From NCBI RefSeq assembly GCF_014075995.1, contig NZ_CP055153.1, positions 186,001-250,000 on the forward strand: DNA of 64,000 nt, read 5' to 3'. This stretch comes from Adhaeribacter radiodurans (lineage in GTDB: Bacteria > Bacteroidota > Bacteroidia > Cytophagales > Hymenobacteraceae). Shown piece after piece: positions 29,741 through 38,257 of the stretch. How positions within the stretch are numbered: the stretch's first letter is position 1; each line of letters opens with the position of its first letter. Position numbers and translations under genes: made by a program. Under the pieces are notes generated by a model that was not told the origin of the DNA, did not search any database, and saw nothing but the letters and a program-made list of their open reading frames with translations.

Positions 29741-29937
29741 GAGTTGAGGTTTAGTTGTTTGATGAAGCCCGATTTTTAAAATCGAAAGAAAGTTGTTTTG
29801 GCTTCATCTTATAAAGTTTAAAAAAAGTAAAATCTGATTGAATAAAGGCGATGAATTTCTAGTTAATTAATTGAATTCTTATAAGTTAAAAATTTAAAAA
29901 GTGTTGTGTTTAGCGTCTAGATACTAGTGTCTAACAC

Positions 29938-30405
29938 TTAGCTTACCGGCTTTACAATTACTTTATGATGATTGATGCGGGTGATAATAATGGTTGTATC
30001 CGGATCCAGAAACTCGCCATTTGTGTGTACTTCGTAGGGTTGATCGTGGAACATAGCGGTACCCGATGGCCGGAGCGCCGATAACGCCCGACCCATATCG
30101 CCTTCCTGTAGTTGCGGCTTTACATTGTCGTTTACCCGGCTGTGGTTTACATCTTTCAAAGCAAACTTCGACCAGACATCAGCTTTAAAACTAAAAACTA
30201 CAATAGCAATGCTTAATACCAGGGCAATGCTCAAAATAATATGGCCATTAGCCATTCCCATTTTATCGTAACCCAGCCAAACCCCGACCGCTAACACCAG
30301 AAAACCCAGAATCCCGATCAGCGTGGTGCCCGGTAAAAAAATTAACTCTACCAGCAAAAGCACCAAGCCAATAAAGACCAGAATTAATACCGTAATTAAG
30401 TCCAT
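29938..30405 (-). CDS. nfeD: NfeD-family membrane protein
   Basis: 155 residues with three or four TM helices in the first ~80 residues (VLILVFIGLVLLLVELIFLP, then TLIGILGFLVLAVGVWLGY) and a C-terminal OB fold with GDMGRALSALRPSG and GEFLDPDTTIIITRI. This is the typical NfeD1b short form lacking the protease domain. It partners with flotillin, whose gene follows. Confidence 0.93.
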   Translation of the reverse strand: MDLITVLILVFIGLVLLLVELIFLPGTTLIGILGFLVLAVGVWLGYDKMGMANGHIILSIALVLSIAIVVFSFKADVWSKFALKDVNHSRVNDNVKPQLQEGDMGRALSALRPSGTAMFHDQPYEVHTNGEFLDPDTTIIITRINHHKVIVKPVS

Positions 30406-30569
30406 ATTTTTAAATTTTAGTGCAAAGAATAAATAGCTTTCTTTAAAATTATTAAAGGCTACTGCTTAAAGATACACCTTTTAGCTGGTTATTTTTTGAA
30501 AACTTTTATCTAAATCTGGTTATGACGCCGTTCTGATTCCCAGCAAAAACAGTTGATTTAGGATTAAGC

Positions 30570-30600
30570 TTGGTGGCTTACGGTAGAAAGGTTACTTTTG
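30570..30600 (+). promoter_or_regulatory. Promoter that fixes the methyltransferase start
   Basis: TTG at 30570-30572, 20 bases, then TACTTTTG at 30593-30600. The frame could open at a TTG at 30598, but those bases are the end of the -7 element, so translation must start further down at the ATG at 30628. The -7 element and the next six bases (CCGCTC) are the same as upstream of prs. Confidence 0.7.
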
Positions 30601-30627
30601 CCGCTCGAAATTTTTAATCCTGGTATC

Positions 30628-31314
30628 ATGGATGTATTTGGCGAAGCGCTGCGCGATTTTTACACCGACAATTTTACCCAAAAGTTAATACTTCACACCA
30701 GCTACGGCGAGCCGGAAGACATGCCGCTGGATATTTTTTTTCGGGATGAAGAAGAAATGTCGGAAGTAGAGCTCGAAGCGTTAAGCTGCTGCTACGGCAA
30801 TGTGCTGGATATTGGAGCCGGCGTGGGCAGCCACGCACTGGCATTACAGGAGTTAGAATTAGATGTAACAGCTTTGGAAATATCGCCCTTAGCCGCCGAA
30901 ATCATGCAGCAACGGGGCGTAGCAAAAATTATCAACCAGGATATTTTTACTTATTCCGGTGATACCTACGATACATTGCTTTTGCTCATGAACGGCATTG
31001 GTTTAGTAGGTGATATTGCCGGACTGCGCCAATTTCTGCAACACGCCAAAAAGTTAATTAACCCCAATGGCCAACTGGTTTTTGATTCTTCGGATATTAC
31101 TTATTTGTACGAAGGGAATTTACCCGATGGAGAAAAGTACTACGGCGAAATTGCGTACCAATACGAATACCGCCAGGTAAAAGGCGAATGGTTTAAGTGG
31201 TTATACATCGATCAGGATACCTTAGCCGAAATAGCCGGTGAAGAAGGCTGGCTTACTATTATTCAGTACGAAGACGAACAGGACCAGTACTTAGCCCGTT
31301 TGATTTTAGCTTAA
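30628..31314 (+). CDS. Class I SAM-dependent methyltransferase
   Basis: 228 residues from the ATG at 30628, a start supported by the promoter position. The SAM-binding motif I reads NVLDIGAGVGSHAL near 58-71, the acidic motif II is in DVTALEISPLA, and FDTLLLLMNGIG-like motif IV (DTLLLLMNGIGL) is near 122. The rest is a typical Rossmann methyltransferase ending in QYLARLILA. The substrate is unknown. Confidence 0.85.
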   Translation: MDVFGEALRDFYTDNFTQKLILHTSYGEPEDMPLDIFFRDEEEMSEVELEALSCCYGNVLDIGAGVGSHALALQELELDVTALEISPLAAEIMQQRGVAKIINQDIFTYSGDTYDTLLLLMNGIGLVGDIAGLRQFLQHAKKLINPNGQLVFDSSDITYLYEGNLPDGEKYYGEIAYQYEYRQVKGEWFKWLYIDQDTLAEIAGEEGWLTIIQYEDEQDQYLARLILA

Positions 31315-31637
31315 ATAAAGCTAGCTGCCATTTTTTTTATTTAAAGTTAACACCTTCGATAAAATTCCCCTTAAATAGTCTTCTGGTCATTATTTCTCTT
31401 CTTACAACAGGTTAAACTACCCGAAATAATAGGTAATAATACGTTTATTAATGATTTATTAATAAATAAGCGTTAACTTTGTATTAATTACAACGTAATA
31501 GCTTTTGTATTATAAATTATTTATTATAAATACTATTTAGTAAAATATTTTACAATAAACATTTGTTTTTGGAATGAAAATTGTTAACCAAAAGCTAGTA
31601 ACAAACACGAATACCATTTTAATTTAATTTTTTTAGT
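31315..31637 (+). other. AT-rich leader region of the MFS gene
   Basis: Contains a -7-like TAACTTTG at 31474-31481 without a matching TTG upstream. Nothing else is recognised. Confidence 0.35.
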
Positions 31638-32801
31638 ATGATTTCTCTTAGTTTACCCTCCAGCTTTCCGGTTTCGAAGAAAGTACACCGATGGGCGGTA
31701 AGTACTTTATTTTTTCTGCAAGGCTTGTGCTTTGCCAGCTGGGCTTCCCGGATTCCGACTATTCAAGAAAAACTTGGTTTAACCGAAAGCCAATTAGGCG
31801 CTGTTTTATTAGCTATTCCCATTGGTTCCATGATTTCGTTGCCCATAACGGGCTGGCTAGTGGCTAAATTTGGCAGTAAAAAAGTAGTTACTCTGGGTGT
31901 ATTTTTATACAGTTTAACCTTAATTACATTGGGCATGGCCCAAAATACTTTTCAGTTAATCAGCTATTTGTTGTTGTTCGGCTTTGGCGGTAATTTTTTA
32001 AATATTGGGGTAAATACCCAAGCTGTTGGGGTAGAATCGATGTACAAAAAGCCGATTATGGGTATGTTTCATGGGATGTGGAGTTTAGCCGGTTTTTCCG
32101 GAGCAGCTCTGGGTACCCTGATGATTGGGGAAGGGATTTTACCAGTACAACACTTTATGGCAGTTACTATTTTTGTAGTATTAGCAGCTTTAGTAAGTAC
32201 CCGGTTTACCATTGCCGAAGATCCGAACCGCCAGGCCGACCAGCCGATTTTTGCTAAACCCGATAAATCTTTGCTGATGCTGGGCGTTATTGCTTTTTGT
32301 TCTATGATTTGCGAAGGAGCCATGTTCGACTGGAGCGGCGTTTATTTTCAGAAAGTAGTGCAGGCCGACAAAGCCTGGGTAGGGGCCGGTTATACCGCTT
32401 TTATGGCAACCATGGCTTCCGGCCGGTTTGTAGCCGATTGGTTCACCAGTAAATTCGGATTGAAACGTACTTTGCAACTGAGCGGGGTACTAATTGCTAC
32501 TGGTTTATTATTGGCTGTGCTTTTACCTAATTTAATTACCGCTATGGCTGGCTTTTTACTGGTAGGCGCTGGAGTATCGTCGATCATACCTTTGGTGTAC
32601 AGCGCGGCTGGTAAATCACAAGTATTATCGCCTGGTGTTGCTTTAGCAGCAGTTTCTACCATTGGCTTTTTAGGTTTTTTAATGGGGCCTCCTATCATTG
32701 GTTTAGTAGCTGGCGCCACCAGTTTACGCGTATCTTTCTTTATTATTGCCATTATGGGATTATGCGTATCCTTTTTCGCAACCCGGGCTAAATTAGCCTA
32801 A
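31638..32801 (+). CDS. Major facilitator superfamily transporter (YbjJ-like)
   Basis: 387 residues and twelve predicted helices. FLQGLCFASWASRIPTIQEK at the first helix and GWLVAKFGSKKVV at the helix 2-3 loop are typical of the YbjJ-like MFS branch. A second-half GRFVADWFTSKFGLKRTL corresponds to the repeated loop. The substrate cannot be inferred. A perfect terminator follows. Confidence 0.88.
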   Translation: MISLSLPSSFPVSKKVHRWAVSTLFFLQGLCFASWASRIPTIQEKLGLTESQLGAVLLAIPIGSMISLPITGWLVAKFGSKKVVTLGVFLYSLTLITLGMAQNTFQLISYLLLFGFGGNFLNIGVNTQAVGVESMYKKPIMGMFHGMWSLAGFSGAALGTLMIGEGILPVQHFMAVTIFVVLAALVSTRFTIAEDPNRQADQPIFAKPDKSLLMLGVIAFCSMICEGAMFDWSGVYFQKVVQADKAWVGAGYTAFMATMASGRFVADWFTSKFGLKRTLQLSGVLIATGLLLAVLLPNLITAMAGFLLVGAGVSSIIPLVYSAAGKSQVLSPGVALAAVSTIGFLGFLMGPPIIGLVAGATSLRVSFFIIAIMGLCVSFFATRAKLA

Positions 32802-32832
32802 GCGCAAAGATTCAAATTTTTTCAATACCTGT

Positions 32833-32867
32833 AAATCCAGATAGTACGCGTACTGTCTGGATTTTTT
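32833..32867 (+). terminator. Rho-independent terminator of the MFS gene
   Basis: AAATCCAGA and TCTGGATTT with an inner AGTACGCGTACT palindrome, followed by a T-run. Confidence 0.9.
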
Positions 32868-32939
32868 ATTTATTAATGATTAATCTTTAATGGCATTTTC
32901 CTGATGTTCTGCTAGGTAGAGATTAGTACATAAGTGATG

Positions 32940-33102
32940 TTTTCTTTGGAGCCTTTACAAGTCTCCATGTAGTGGTGCTATCTAACTCGAACGAGCTAAG
33001 TTTGCCTCATGGCCAAACGAGGCCCGCCGGCCACGAGGCAAAACTTGGAATATCAAATAAGTTAGCACCCGAGCCCGTAGTCTTGAAGAGGTCCAAAGAA
33101 AA
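32940..33102. repeat. 163-bp imperfect inverted repeat carrying family C core
   Basis: The ends TTTTCTTTGGA and TCCAAAGAAAA are exact inverted repeats. Inside them GGTGCTATCTAAC faces GTTAGCACC, and at the centre TTTGCCTCATGGCC faces GGCCACGAGGCAAA around the family C core AACGAGGCCCGCC. It looks like a MITE-type or cruciform element. The remaining gap to 33340 holds no gene. Confidence 0.75.
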
Positions 33103-33340
33103 GCTATATCCCAACTACATTCTAACACAATCTAATCATTGAATTAGAGCTAAAAGCTGGAAAGCATTGTTTTTTGAAGCAAATAGAATACTTTCCACTT
33201 TACTGTAGGTTAAACCATCCATAAATATCTTACTAAGTTTAGAAGTTTTAAGCAAAGTATTTCCTACATTGCATACTGGCAAATACCTTTAGCGTACGGG
33301 CCGTTAACGAATTTCACTCCTACATTTATATCGTATTATT

Positions 33341-34231
33341 ATGAAAAATGCATCTTCTCGGCGTGCGGCGTTAAAAAAAATTGCCGGTAGTGCCGCTATC
33401 GTAACAGTTGGCTCTTCGCTGTCGGCCCGGGTAGCTGCGGCCGAACAAGCTATGGGAACTGAATTAAAAGGAAAAATCAACCACTCGGTATGTAAGTGGT
33501 GCTACGACAAAGTGCCCCTCGATCAATTCTGCCAAGAAGCGAAAAAAATGGGCATTAAATCCATTGAGCTACTAGGCCCCGAAGACTGGCCAACTCTTAA
33601 GAAATACGGTTTAACCTGCGCTTTACCCAACGGCGCCGGCAAAGGCATTGAGCAAGGCTTTAACGACCTCAAACTACACGACGAACTAGTAAAAAGCTAC
33701 GAAGAAGTTATTCCGAAAGTAGCTGCTGCTGGTTATAATCAAATTATCTGTTTCTCGGGCAATCGCCGGGGTATGTCGGATGAAGAGGGTATGAAAAATT
33801 GTGCCGTAGGTTTAAAACGCTTAATGCCTACCGCCGAAAAATACAAAGTAACTTTAGTAATGGAGTTGCTCAACAGCAAAGTAAATCACAAAGATTACAT
33901 GTGCGACCATACCGAGTGGGGAGTAGGTTTATGTAAACTGGTGGGTTCGGAACGGTTTAAGTTATTATATGATATTTATCACATGCAAATTATGGAAGGC
34001 GACGTAATTGCTACCATTAAAAAGCATCATCCGTATATTTCGCATTATCACACTGGGGGCGTGCCTGGCCGCAACGAAATTGATGAAACCCAGGAACTAT
34101 ATTACCCGGCAATCATGAAAGCCATTGTGGATACCGGCTTTACCGGTTTTGTAGCGCAAGAATTTATTCCGAAACGGGAAGATAAATTGGCGTCCCTGAA
34201 CCAAGGTGTTAGAATATGTGATGTAGCTTAA
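33341..34231 (+). CDS. Hydroxypyruvate isomerase-like TIM-barrel protein, exported
   Basis: 296 residues. An N-terminal twin-arginine-like signal SSRRAALKKIAGSAA suggests Tat export. The xylose-isomerase-like barrel has metal-binding acids and histidines in LVMELLNSKVNH (~182), YDIYHMQIMEGD (~208), SHYHTGGVPGRNEID (~232) and FVAQEFIPKR (~268), the pattern of Hyi/sugar phosphate isomerase-epimerase proteins. The substrate is unknown. A strong terminator follows directly. Confidence 0.88.
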   Translation: MKNASSRRAALKKIAGSAAIVTVGSSLSARVAAAEQAMGTELKGKINHSVCKWCYDKVPLDQFCQEAKKMGIKSIELLGPEDWPTLKKYGLTCALPNGAGKGIEQGFNDLKLHDELVKSYEEVIPKVAAAGYNQIICFSGNRRGMSDEEGMKNCAVGLKRLMPTAEKYKVTLVMELLNSKVNHKDYMCDHTEWGVGLCKLVGSERFKLLYDIYHMQIMEGDVIATIKKHHPYISHYHTGGVPGRNEIDETQELYYPAIMKAIVDTGFTGFVAQEFIPKREDKLASLNQGVRICDVA

Positions 34232-34256
34232 GCAGTAGTAGAAAATTTAAAATTTT

Positions 34257-34286
34257 ATAAAAGCAGACTGAAAGGTCTGCTTTTAT
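34257..34286 (+). terminator. Terminator of the TIM-barrel gene
   Basis: ATAAAAGCAGAC and GTCTGCTTTTAT are perfect arms with a six-base loop. Confidence 0.85.
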
Positions 34287-34329
34287 AGTTTAAGCTAAGT
34301 TGTTTTTCGTTACTTTTCGTTAAGCGTAG

Positions 34330-34530
34330 AGTTAGCATAGCGCTCTAAGCTTTTCCGGATGAGCCAATCTCTGATTGGCGTTAACCAGGTTTAGAGTAGA
34401 AATTTATTAAATACGCCAATCTGAAGATTGACTGTCCGATAATGAGTAGAGACCGCTAACGCGAACTCTATTCATAACGTAAGAAGTATTAGCTTGCTGG
34501 TAGCCAAAAGTCAGAAGACTTCCTCTTGTT
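34330..34530. repeat. Spacer with small inverted repeats
   Basis: GCCAATCTCTGATTGGC at ~34362, CCAATCTGAAGATTG at ~34413 and AAGTCAGAAGACTT at ~34508 are small hairpins without T-runs. The first two share CCAATCT. No gene is visible in 34287-34614. Confidence 0.5.
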
Positions 34531-34614
34531 TTTTAAGCACCAGTGGCGCTGCTCTGAACACTGGCGCTAGAGAATGTTTAAAGACAAGTCGAGAATAAAA
34601 AAGCTTTACAACCT

Positions 34615-34669
34615 AAAAAACAGGGGCTCAAAATCAATGCTTTAACTAGATTTTGAGCTCCTGTTTTTT
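34615..34669 (-). terminator. Terminator of polA
   Basis: On the minus strand CAGGAGCTCAAAATC pairs with the matching downstream arm (one mismatch) and is followed by six T. The stem begins at the polA stop codon. Confidence 0.85.
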
Positions 34670-37523
34670 AATGTGCCTCCAGCCAATTATGGCCTATGCC
34701 CATGCCTACTTCCATGGGTACGCTGAGCGGTAAGGCATTTTTCATTAATTCTTCTATTTTCGGCTGTATAATTTTTAGTTCTTCTTTGGGAGCATCAAAC
34801 ACCAATTCGTCGTGCACTTGTAACACCATGCGGGTTTGTAGTTTCTCGGCTTCAATCCAGTTATGAATGTTGATCATAGCAATTTTAATAATATCGGCAG
34901 CGGTACCCTGGATAGGAGCGTTAATGGCGTTGCGTTCGGCGTAACCGCGAATGTTGGCGTTACGGGAATTAATATCGCGTAAGTACCGACGACGACCTAG
35001 CTTGGTTTCGGCGTATTCTTTTTCGCGGGCGCTGTTAATGGCGCTGTCCATGTATTGTTTTACCGCCGGAAATTCTTGCCAGTACGCATCGATAATTTCT
35101 ACGGCTTCGCGGCGCGGAATACGCAAACGCTCAGCTAAACCAAAGGCCGAAATGCCGTAAATAATCCCAAAATTTATAGTTTTAGCCTTGCGGCGCATAT
35201 CTGCATCCACTTCGTCTAACCCTACATGATACACCTTGGCGGCTGTAGAAGCATGAATATCTAAGCCTTTCTGGAAAGCTTCTTTCATGGTAGCATCGCC
35301 GCTAAAATCGGCCATAATGCGCAGCTCAATTTGTGAATAATCTGCGGATATTAGTACGTGGCTGCTGTCGCGGGGCACAAAGGCTTTCCTGATTTCGCGG
35401 CCTTTTTCCGTGCGGATGGGAATATTTTGCAGATTCGGGTTGGTAGAGCTTAAACGCCCGGTGGCCGCTACCGCCTGGTTAAACGACGTATGCACCCGAC
35501 CATCGCGGTCGCAAATTAATTGCGGCAAGGCATCGATGTACGTGGATTTTAACTTGGTAAGCTGCCGGTGGTCCAGAATTAATTGGGCAATTTCGTGCTC
35601 TCCGGCTAATTTAGAGAGTACTTCTTCGCCGGTAGCGTGCTGGCCGGTTTTGGTTTTTTTTGTTTTGTCGCCAGTTAAATTTAGTTTTTCGAACAGTATT
35701 TCGCCGAGCTGCTTGGGCGAGCCAATGTTAAAAGTAGTGCCGGCAATCTGGTAAATTTGTTTTTCGAGGTCCGAAATGTAACCCGCTAGTTCTTTCGACG
35801 ATTCTGCCATGGCATTGCCGTCAATGGAAATGCCTTCGTACTCCACGGTAGCTAAAACCGGGATAAGTGGGTTTTCAACTTCCTCGAATAGCTCATTAAC
35901 CTTATTCTTTTCGAGCAACGGCTCAAAGTAATTTTTTAACTGTAAAGTCACATCGGCGTCTTCGCAGGCATATTCGTAAATTTCTTCCGGGCTCAAGTCG
36001 CTCATGTTCAACTGCTTTTTGCCTCGTTTTCCAATCAGCTCGGTTATAGAAATGGGCGTGTAGTGCAAGTATGTTTCGGCGAGTAAATCCATGTTGTGGC
36101 GCATATCCGGCTCCAGCAAATAATGCGCAATCATGGTGTCGAATAAATGTCCTTTTACGGCTACGCCGTGGCTTTTCATGACCAGGATGTCGTACTTAAT
36201 GTTCTGCCCGATTTTTTTAATTTTTTCGTTTTCCAACAATCCCCGGAATTGGTCCAGAATAGCTTTCTTTTCGGAATCGTTATCCAGCGGCACCGGCACG
36301 TAATAGGCTTCGCCGGGAATGTAGCAAAACGACATGCCAATTAGCTTGGCCGTGATGGCATCAATGCTGTTGGTTTCGGTATCGAACGAAAATTCTTTTT
36401 GTTTTTCTAAGTACGAAACTAAGCTGGCCCGTAATTCCGGCGTGTTTATTAAGCGGTAATCGTGTACAGTCGTAGCAATCGTTTTCCGGACGGCTGGCGT
36501 TGTAGCTTCCTCAGTTGTACCTGCGCCGTTTTCGGTAAATAATTCGTCCATTTCTTCAAAAAGCGAAGATTGCTGGTCGGACTTTTTACCTTTTACCAAA
36601 GTTGCTTTAGCAGTGGGCGCTTTGGTCGTAGTTGCGGCGGCGGGCGTTCCTAAAATACGTGCCGCTAACTGCCGGAATTCTAATTCATCGAACAAAGCCC
36701 GTAGTTTTTCTACGTCCGGACCGGTATATTCCAGGGCTGCTTCATCAAACTCAATGGGAACATCTAAGTGAATAGTGGCCAGCTCTTTTGAAAGCAGGCC
36801 TTGTTCGGCGTACTGAATAATGTTTTCGCGTTGTTTGCCTTTTAACTCGTCGGCGTGGGCAATCAGGTTTTCGACGGAACCGTATTTTTGAATAAGCGTT
36901 TTGGCCGTTTTTTCGCCAATTCCCGGAATGCCCGGAATGTTATCTACGGCATCGCCTTGCAAACCCAATATATCAATTACTTGCTTTACGTTGCTGATTT
37001 CCCAACGCTCACACACTTTTTTTACATCCAGAATATCTACGCCGTTGCCCAGAAAAGCCGGTTTGTATAAGTACACGTGATCGGTTACCAACTGGCAAAA
37101 ATCTTTATCCGGGCTCATCATGTACACGTCGAAATCGGCTTTTTCGGCTTTGCATGAAAGCGTACCAATAAGGTCGTCGGCTTCGAAGCCGGGCATCATT
37201 AACAGCGGAATATTAAAAGCTTCAATTATTTTTTTTACGTACGGAATAGCAATGCCAATATCTTCGGGCATAGCCTGGCGGTTAGCCTTGTATTCCACAA
37301 AATTTTCGTGCCGGAAGGTTTTAGCGGGTCCGTCCATGGCTACCCCAATATGCGTGGGCTTTTCTTTGGAAAGAACCTCGAATAAGGTGTTGGTGAAACC
37401 CAAGGCAGCCCCGGTATTCATGCCTTTCGAATTAATGCGCGGATTTTTACTAAACGCGAAATGGGCTCGAAAAATAAGGGCCATGGCATCCAGGAGAAAT
37501 AATTTTTTGCTTCGTTCGCTCAT
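34668..37523 (-). CDS. polA: DNA polymerase I
   Basis: 951 residues with all three domains. The 5'-3' exonuclease at ~1-290 has LFLLDAMALIFRAHFAF, GFEADDLIGTL and the helix-hairpin GIPGIGEKTA. The 3'-5' exonuclease at ~350-540 keeps the DxE pair in FSFDTETNSID. The polymerase at ~560-951 has motif A DYSQIELRIMADFSGD, motif B RRKAKTINFGIIYGIS and motif C VLQVHDELVFD. It fills gaps in repair and removes Okazaki primers. An Ala/Lys/Thr-rich linker near 295-320 joins the first two domains. Confidence 0.98.
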   Translation of the reverse strand: MSERSKKLFLLDAMALIFRAHFAFSKNPRINSKGMNTGAALGFTNTLFEVLSKEKPTHIGVAMDGPAKTFRHENFVEYKANRQAMPEDIGIAIPYVKKIIEAFNIPLLMMPGFEADDLIGTLSCKAEKADFDVYMMSPDKDFCQLVTDHVYLYKPAFLGNGVDILDVKKVCERWEISNVKQVIDILGLQGDAVDNIPGIPGIGEKTAKTLIQKYGSVENLIAHADELKGKQRENIIQYAEQGLLSKELATIHLDVPIEFDEAALEYTGPDVEKLRALFDELEFRQLAARILGTPAAATTTKAPTAKATLVKGKKSDQQSSLFEEMDELFTENGAGTTEEATTPAVRKTIATTVHDYRLINTPELRASLVSYLEKQKEFSFDTETNSIDAITAKLIGMSFCYIPGEAYYVPVPLDNDSEKKAILDQFRGLLENEKIKKIGQNIKYDILVMKSHGVAVKGHLFDTMIAHYLLEPDMRHNMDLLAETYLHYTPISITELIGKRGKKQLNMSDLSPEEIYEYACEDADVTLQLKNYFEPLLEKNKVNELFEEVENPLIPVLATVEYEGISIDGNAMAESSKELAGYISDLEKQIYQIAGTTFNIGSPKQLGEILFEKLNLTGDKTKKTKTGQHATGEEVLSKLAGEHEIAQLILDHRQLTKLKSTYIDALPQLICDRDGRVHTSFNQAVAATGRLSSTNPNLQNIPIRTEKGREIRKAFVPRDSSHVLISADYSQIELRIMADFSGDATMKEAFQKGLDIHASTAAKVYHVGLDEVDADMRRKAKTINFGIIYGISAFGLAERLRIPRREAVEIIDAYWQEFPAVKQYMDSAINSAREKEYAETKLGRRRYLRDINSRNANIRGYAERNAINAPIQGTAADIIKIAMINIHNWIEAEKLQTRMVLQVHDELVFDAPKEELKIIQPKIEELMKNALPLSVPMEVGMGIGHNWLEAH

Positions 37524-37779
37524 GCTATAAAGGTATTGTGTATCTATTAGGTATGCAAATTACGTACGTGGGTAGGAGTAGTACGAGAACCAAGATTTTT
37601 CTGATTTATTGTATTATAAAACTAAACCGGTGAATAGCATTTAGGGTTGGGTTAAAAATAAAAAAGGTTAAAAGCTGAATAGATTTTAGAAGTTGGTTAT
37701 TAGTAAAAATTTAAAAATTTTAAGTTTTAGCTGATTAAAAAGTAACTAAAACTCTTTGGTAAGAAAAACACAATAGAAA

Positions 37780-38235
37780 TTGCAGGCAATCATATTTATG
37801 GGTATTCCGGCTTCGGGTAAATCATTTTTTTACAAGGAAAAGTTTTTTAATTCTCATGTGCGCATAAGCATGGATTTATTAAAAACCCGTAAACGAGAAG
37901 ACCAATTTTTAAAATTATGCCTCGATACCAACTCCCGGTTTGTTGTAGATAATACCAACCCCACTAAGGAAGAAAGAGCAAAATACATTAAGCTGGCCAA
38001 AGACAAGAAATACCGGGTAATTGGTTACTTTTTCGCTTCTACCCTAAGTGCAGCTTTAGAGAGAAATAAACTACGAAAGGGTAAAGACCGGATTAAAGAC
38101 GTTGGAGTAGTAAGCTGTTATAAGAAACTGGTGTTGCCAAATTTTACCGAAGGTTTTGATGAACTTTTCTACGTGCAGTTGCAGCAACAGGAATTTGTTG
38201 TGAGAGCCTGGCAGGAAGATATCATGCCTATTTAA
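37780..38235 (+). CDS. Small P-loop kinase (AAA_33/polynucleotide kinase-like), TTG start
   Basis: 151 residues. Walker A GIPASGKS lies at residues 8-15, preceded by the beta strand QAIIF. RISMDLLKTRK and FVVDNTNPTKEERAKYI are the strand-2/3 motifs of T4 polynucleotide kinase-like AAA_33 proteins, with RNKLRKGKDRI as lid. A stop codon sits one codon before the TTG at 37780; the only ATG (37798) would remove the first strand, so the TTG start is required. Possible roles are nucleic acid 5' kinase or small-molecule kinase. It is 22 bases ahead of the phosphoesterase-barrel gene. Confidence 0.85.
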   Translation: MQAIIFMGIPASGKSFFYKEKFFNSHVRISMDLLKTRKREDQFLKLCLDTNSRFVVDNTNPTKEERAKYIKLAKDKKYRVIGYFFASTLSAALERNKLRKGKDRIKDVGVVSCYKKLVLPNFTEGFDELFYVQLQQQEFVVRAWQEDIMPI

Positions 38236-38257
38236 AATCGATTTGTATAAGTAATAT

